Assembly (NCBI RefSeq): GCF_002443255.2
Contig: NW_019211457.1
Coordinates: forward strand, 1,280,727-1,344,726
Length of the DNA stretch: 64,000 bases
Direction: 5' to 3'
From: Varroa destructor
Taxonomy: Eukaryota; Arthropoda; Arachnida; Mesostigmata; Varroidae
Of the stretch, positions 60,408 through 64,000 are shown piece by piece; within the stretch, counting starts at the first letter, position 1, and the number at the start of each line of letters is the position of its first letter. Under the pieces are notes generated by a model. It did no database searches. It saw only the letters and a list, made by a program, of their open reading frames with translations, and was not told where the DNA came from. A program made the translations under genes and the position numbers.

Positions 60408-62232
60408 ATGAAGCTGGCTGGATTTTCCATCTGTCTTCCCGGTTCGATTGAAGTTGACCTTCGAAGTGCAGGTAATTACGCGTATTCATGTACTGTATGA
60501 AATATGACTCGTTTATTCGTTCTCTTGAGTCTTCTGGTTCAGAAAAAGTATAAAATAATGTTTTAAAGGGTTTGCAGTTTTCATTGTCGAGGCATTTTGG
60601 TCATTTAGATATAGGTTTTTTTGAATTTGTCTCACTAGAACATTACAGATGTGTCGTCGTGAGCCGAACTCGAGTTCCGTTCAAGAACAGACATATTGGA
60701 AACTTCAAGGGTTATAAACCACAAAAAATACGTCGAAATTCAAGATTAGGGTTAACTTTTTCTTCTATAAGAAAATACTATTTGTTCTGTCTGCAAATCA
60801 ATACTGAGTATCATTCAACCCCTCCCACCTCTGGACAAATGAGCCATCGGAGGTATAGGGTTCAAATCCTGCCAATTGACATGCGCCATACTGCATAATA
60901 CAATGAATGAAAAAGGTTCAATTACTTTTCAACTGTACATTTTGTTACGCCCCCTAGTGGGTTCTAAGTGAACTTCATGATTCTGTTCAAACTCCCTTTT
61001 GATACAGGTGACGATAATCTGCGACAGAAGCTGGCAATCTGCGGCTGTTGTGATCACGTCTGCCCAAAAATGCATCTTACCGATTGCGCGCACGTCTTTT
61101 GTGATCGGTGTGTGCTGAAACTACCAATGAACAGAAACGTCCCAAGTGCGTTCTGCGTGATCTGTCGGTAGGTCTCTTAAAAGATCTGCACTATAACGGG
61201 GTTTCGTATGCGAGATCTAACGGTATTTTTCCCTGGTAATGTTCAACCCCCACCGGGTAAATAGCTCACACATATAATAAGGATCCTACTCTTAAACAAT
61301 TCAGCTAATTCTTAACTTTCGAGCCTTAGAACGACCATACGGTGACCGCTAATAATACATTCCGCGTGGCGGGACTGCATTGCTCTAATCCTTAGATCCT
61401 AGACATTGATGTGATGAGTGCACTATGTCTGGAAGGAAACGCTTGCTTTATGTGTCCGATTTTTAGGAGGGCAGCGACCATCACAGACGTGCAGACGCCG
61501 GAACCGCTCGTCGCTAAACTGCCTTGTCTATGTCCGTGCTGTGAGATCGTATTAGGCGCTGACGAATTGCGACAGCATTTTGCAGGTTGCGTTCTGGTCG
61601 ACGGCAGCACAGGCAGTGATATTCCTGCCGCGTCGTGCGCGTCAACATGCCCAGCGTCGGCGACTAAGATGCTTAGCAAACTGCAAAATTCACACAGTGA
61701 ACAGGACTCAAAACAATCGGCTATATCAGTTCAGCCGAGCAAGGACACCTCAGTTTTGACCCCAGATTGCCCGGATAGTGCACCGCAGAAAACTTCACGC
61801 GCTAGCCAATACGAGACACGACTGGCCACGACCGACGAATGCAGACGGCAAAGCGTCAAACCGGCCACGTACCCTATTGAATCAGCATGCTACATCCTTC
61901 AGTTCTATCCGTCTGCGAGAGGCGATTCGGTACAAATTTATCGAACGCTACCGGTTTATCTTGGAAATGTCGGCTTCTATTTTGCGGCTCATAAGAGCAC
62001 GAGAAATGTAGGCATGTGGTTCTCATACTTCGACATAGGTCAACAGCAAAGTAATACAATAAAATTAACTTGGAAGGTAACAATTTGGTGTGGACAGGAG
62101 GTACAAGGTGAAGGTAGAAGTGCCACTGTACGAAATCCACAGATTGGGCAGCATGTTCACTTCTCCTCAGTTTTCGATAGTTACGAGCGAGAAATGGCTA
62201 TAATAACCGTACGTATAGAAAAGCTGAGTTGA
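60408..62232 (+). CDS. RING finger / C2HC / TRAF-MATH-like protein, array copy 3 (intact, 3 exons)
   Basis: Exons 60408-60471, 61008-61167 and 61467-62232 join to 990 bases, 329 aa, again with phases 1 and 2. Exon 1 reads MKLAGFSICLPGSIEVDLRS. The RING ligands are C33, C36, C48, H50, C53, C56, C71 and C74. The C2HC finger follows at the start of exon 3 (CPCCEIVLGADELRQHFAGC). The linker is longer than in copy 1, rich in Ser, Thr, Gln and Pro, with extra cysteines. The C-terminal domain matches copy 1 strand for strand: YRTLPVYLGNVGFYFAAHKS, VTIWCGQ, ATVRNPQIGQHVHFSSVFDS, ITVRIEKLS. GC content of exon 3 is clearly higher than in copies 1 and 2. Signalling adaptor or ubiquitin ligase function is inferred from TRAF relatives. 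A possible AATAAA is at 62474-62479. Confidence 0.9.
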
Positions 62233-63849
62233 TGGCTTTGCATTGACAAAGCGAACGTACCAGACCGCGGACAGTTTGTGGTTGATAGTAATTTTAAGTT
62301 CGATTAAATCGTCTGACCGTCTCAGCGGAAAACTACGATGGAGAACAAACCACTGCTGGTTAACGATTTAGAAAAACATCGCATCTTGTTAAAAATCATC
62401 AGAAAGTAGAGATAGGCGTTAACCGTACCACACCGGCATCCTCGATAACGTTTCGAAATTTACCATACTCAATAATAAAGGCTCTTCGAACAAAAACATG
62501 GTTTCATTTAGATAGATTTAGCTTGAGTCGTCGGCTTGCCGCTGATCACGAATTTCGGTACTGAGCGAAACATCGTTTAAAACCAACAGACCAGCTATTC
62601 ATGTATTTATATACTATATAGAAATGCTGGCTAGCTCAATTGATGCATAGCTTAATTAAGCAACCGGAATATCGCGAATTCATAATTTCGTTCCCCTGAA
62701 GTACACCTGTCAGACGTCTCATGTTTAAGGTGTCGCTTCTACGGTATTTTGAATATGAGCTGTGCAGACGAAAGGCTATGTGTCCTTTGTCTGATTGGAC
62801 GCCGCTTACGGGCGTCTATAGTAGACTGTACGCGGTTAGCTTACCAGTCATTCTGAGCTAACATCGTTTTTGCAATTCTGTAAGCTCAACTGGCGGTTAA
62901 CGATAGTATCAAGGGTCGCGTTATCAAATAACGGCAATGTTACTATGCAAAAACAGGTAATTAGTGGATACTTAGTGTACGTCGGCGTAAGTATCGATTT
63001 TAGGGCAGGCACAATTTGGTTTAACTGATATTTCTATCCGACGTATTTTCCGTTATCAAAAACGAAAATTCTAATAACAACGATAATAATAATAACAGTA
63101 ACGATGTGAGCGCAGTGTTCGGGAACGCGTGCGGCTCCGAAACGGTTCCAGTGAAATTATTCTGCAGATTCTCCTAACTGGACATTTTGATTCAAACAAA
63201 TGTATCCTAGAAATGCTGAAAACAGGGCGGCCTGAAATAATCTGCAAAAACCGTAACTGTACGTCCATAGGGCGAAAACGCAACCATGTATTGATGATAA
63301 GATTTAACATAAAACAAGTAATTCTAGTTTGACTTCTATTAAATCGCTTTGCGACATGTTTCGTAACCCGTCACACCCTAAGCTATTCAACTTATTTCTA
63401 TTTATACGCTTTTACGTACCGTGATGAAAAATAGCTTTATTTCATATATAATAATATCAGACTGAGCGTCTTATAATACAGGTAGAACGGCGGCAAACTA
63501 TGGCGTTTCAAATAAGACATTAATAAGCCTTATTTTTAAAAAGCATATCCGTGTTATCATGATTTATCAGACCGTGTCCACTATCCAATGATACGAAGAA
63601 CTTATTTTTTAAAAGTAATTAAGCAATTCATTTAAGTCAACTAAGTCTGCAGCAAATGTTGTAGTAAATACCATCTGATATGTGGGAGGTCGTTCGACAA
63701 AGATAGGAGTGGATCCCCGCCGATTCATTAGAGAATTATCGTTGTCTTTCAGTAATGATCGAATTTAAGCAATCTTAAAAACATAAGTAAATTTGGCCTC
63801 GGCAAAGATCAGGCAATCTCAGGAAGTAGCAGTCCGTTGTTGTAGTGAA
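62233..63849. other. Spacer after array copy 3
   Basis: No supportable gene. A 67-codon frame at 63129-63332 contains a protein-like segment (EIILQILLTGHFDSNKCILE) but no recognised domain. A likely polyadenylation signal for copy 3 is at 62474-62479. Confidence 0.4.
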
Positions 63850-64000
63850 AAGTCTCAATGCCTGTTGGACCAGCATGCTATATCCTTCAAAAGTTATTAC
63901 TCGGCGAAACAAAACATAACATCGTCATTCGTCATCACGTTACGCCATGACCCGTTTCGTTCTTCTATCGAACTGCTTCTAGCTCTGTTGGTACCCCAGC
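63850..64000 (+). pseudogene. Probable fourth RING/TRAF-like copy, fragment at the window edge
   Basis: Bases from about 63860 resemble the start of the TRAF-like domain in copy 3. PVGPACYILQ here matches PIESACYILQ there, and farther on, in another frame, YRTASSSVG matches the YRTLPVYLG segment. An in-frame TGA lies between the two. No exon 1 or RING exon was found to the left, so this looks like a partial, broken copy. The matching region continues past the window edge and cannot be judged further. Confidence 0.45.

Noticed and set aside
60850..60885. tRNA-like T-arm sequence (GGGTTCAAATCC) on the plus strand
   Set aside because: No matching acceptor, D or anticodon stems surround it. It lies in intron 1 of array copy 3. 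Similar B-box-like motifs near 3931-3945, 32031-32045 and 54435-54450 also lack a cloverleaf, so I call neither tRNA genes nor SINEs.
1..64000. CRISPR arrays, bacterial operons or phage genes
   Set aside because: Spliced genes with GT/AG introns and animal gene families show eukaryotic nuclear DNA. No regularly spaced repeats or prokaryotic gene layout were seen.

Overview
This window reads as nuclear DNA of an invertebrate animal, most likely an arthropod and possibly a parasitiform mite or tick. That guess rests on spliced genes with GT/AG introns, an AT-rich background full of TA, CA and poly-A tracts, and gene-family content; nothing in the sequence proves the species. There is one 100-base assembly gap (7765-7864). 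Genes are sparse, with long stretches in which I see no convincing coding sequence.

Three gene families can be reconstructed exon by exon. (1) CRAL-TRIO lipid-transfer proteins, minus strand: one intact four-exon gene of 285 codons (13971-15947) and a decayed collinear copy further downstream (about 340-3371). (2) MBOAT7-like lysophosphatidylinositol acyltransferase, plus strand: one intact seven-exon gene of 456 codons (33320-36926) with both catalytic residues, and a decayed tandem copy (about 42255-46060). (3) A plus-strand tandem array of small proteins with a RING finger, a C2HC zinc finger and a TRAF/MATH-like C-terminal domain: three intact three-exon genes (49320-51173, 53131-56281, 60408-62232) and a probable fourth fragment running off the right edge (about 63850-64000). 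The three intact array members share identical intron phases and an exon 1 of exactly 64 coding bases, so they arose by tandem duplication.

The shared theme is local duplication followed by decay of one copy. MBOAT7 and many CRAL-TRIO proteins act on phosphoinositides or other lipids, whereas the RING/TRAF-like genes look like a lineage-specific family of signalling adaptors or ubiquitin ligases. This last array is the most unusual part of the window.

Several weaker candidates are listed at low confidence: decayed reading frames at 23440-23965 and 57351-57714, isolated minus-strand exon candidates at 20653-20973 and 27108-27263, a possible secreted peptide at 5769-6047, and an acidic/cysteine-containing frame at 10142-10474. 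Structural curiosities include a perfect 22-bp inverted repeat (4042-4093), a G-quadruplex-type tract (45284-45322), a nested hairpin beside a 36-bp-period repeat (42920-43033), and a 15-base match to a common sequencing adapter (29129-29143). All calls were made by eye, with no database search.
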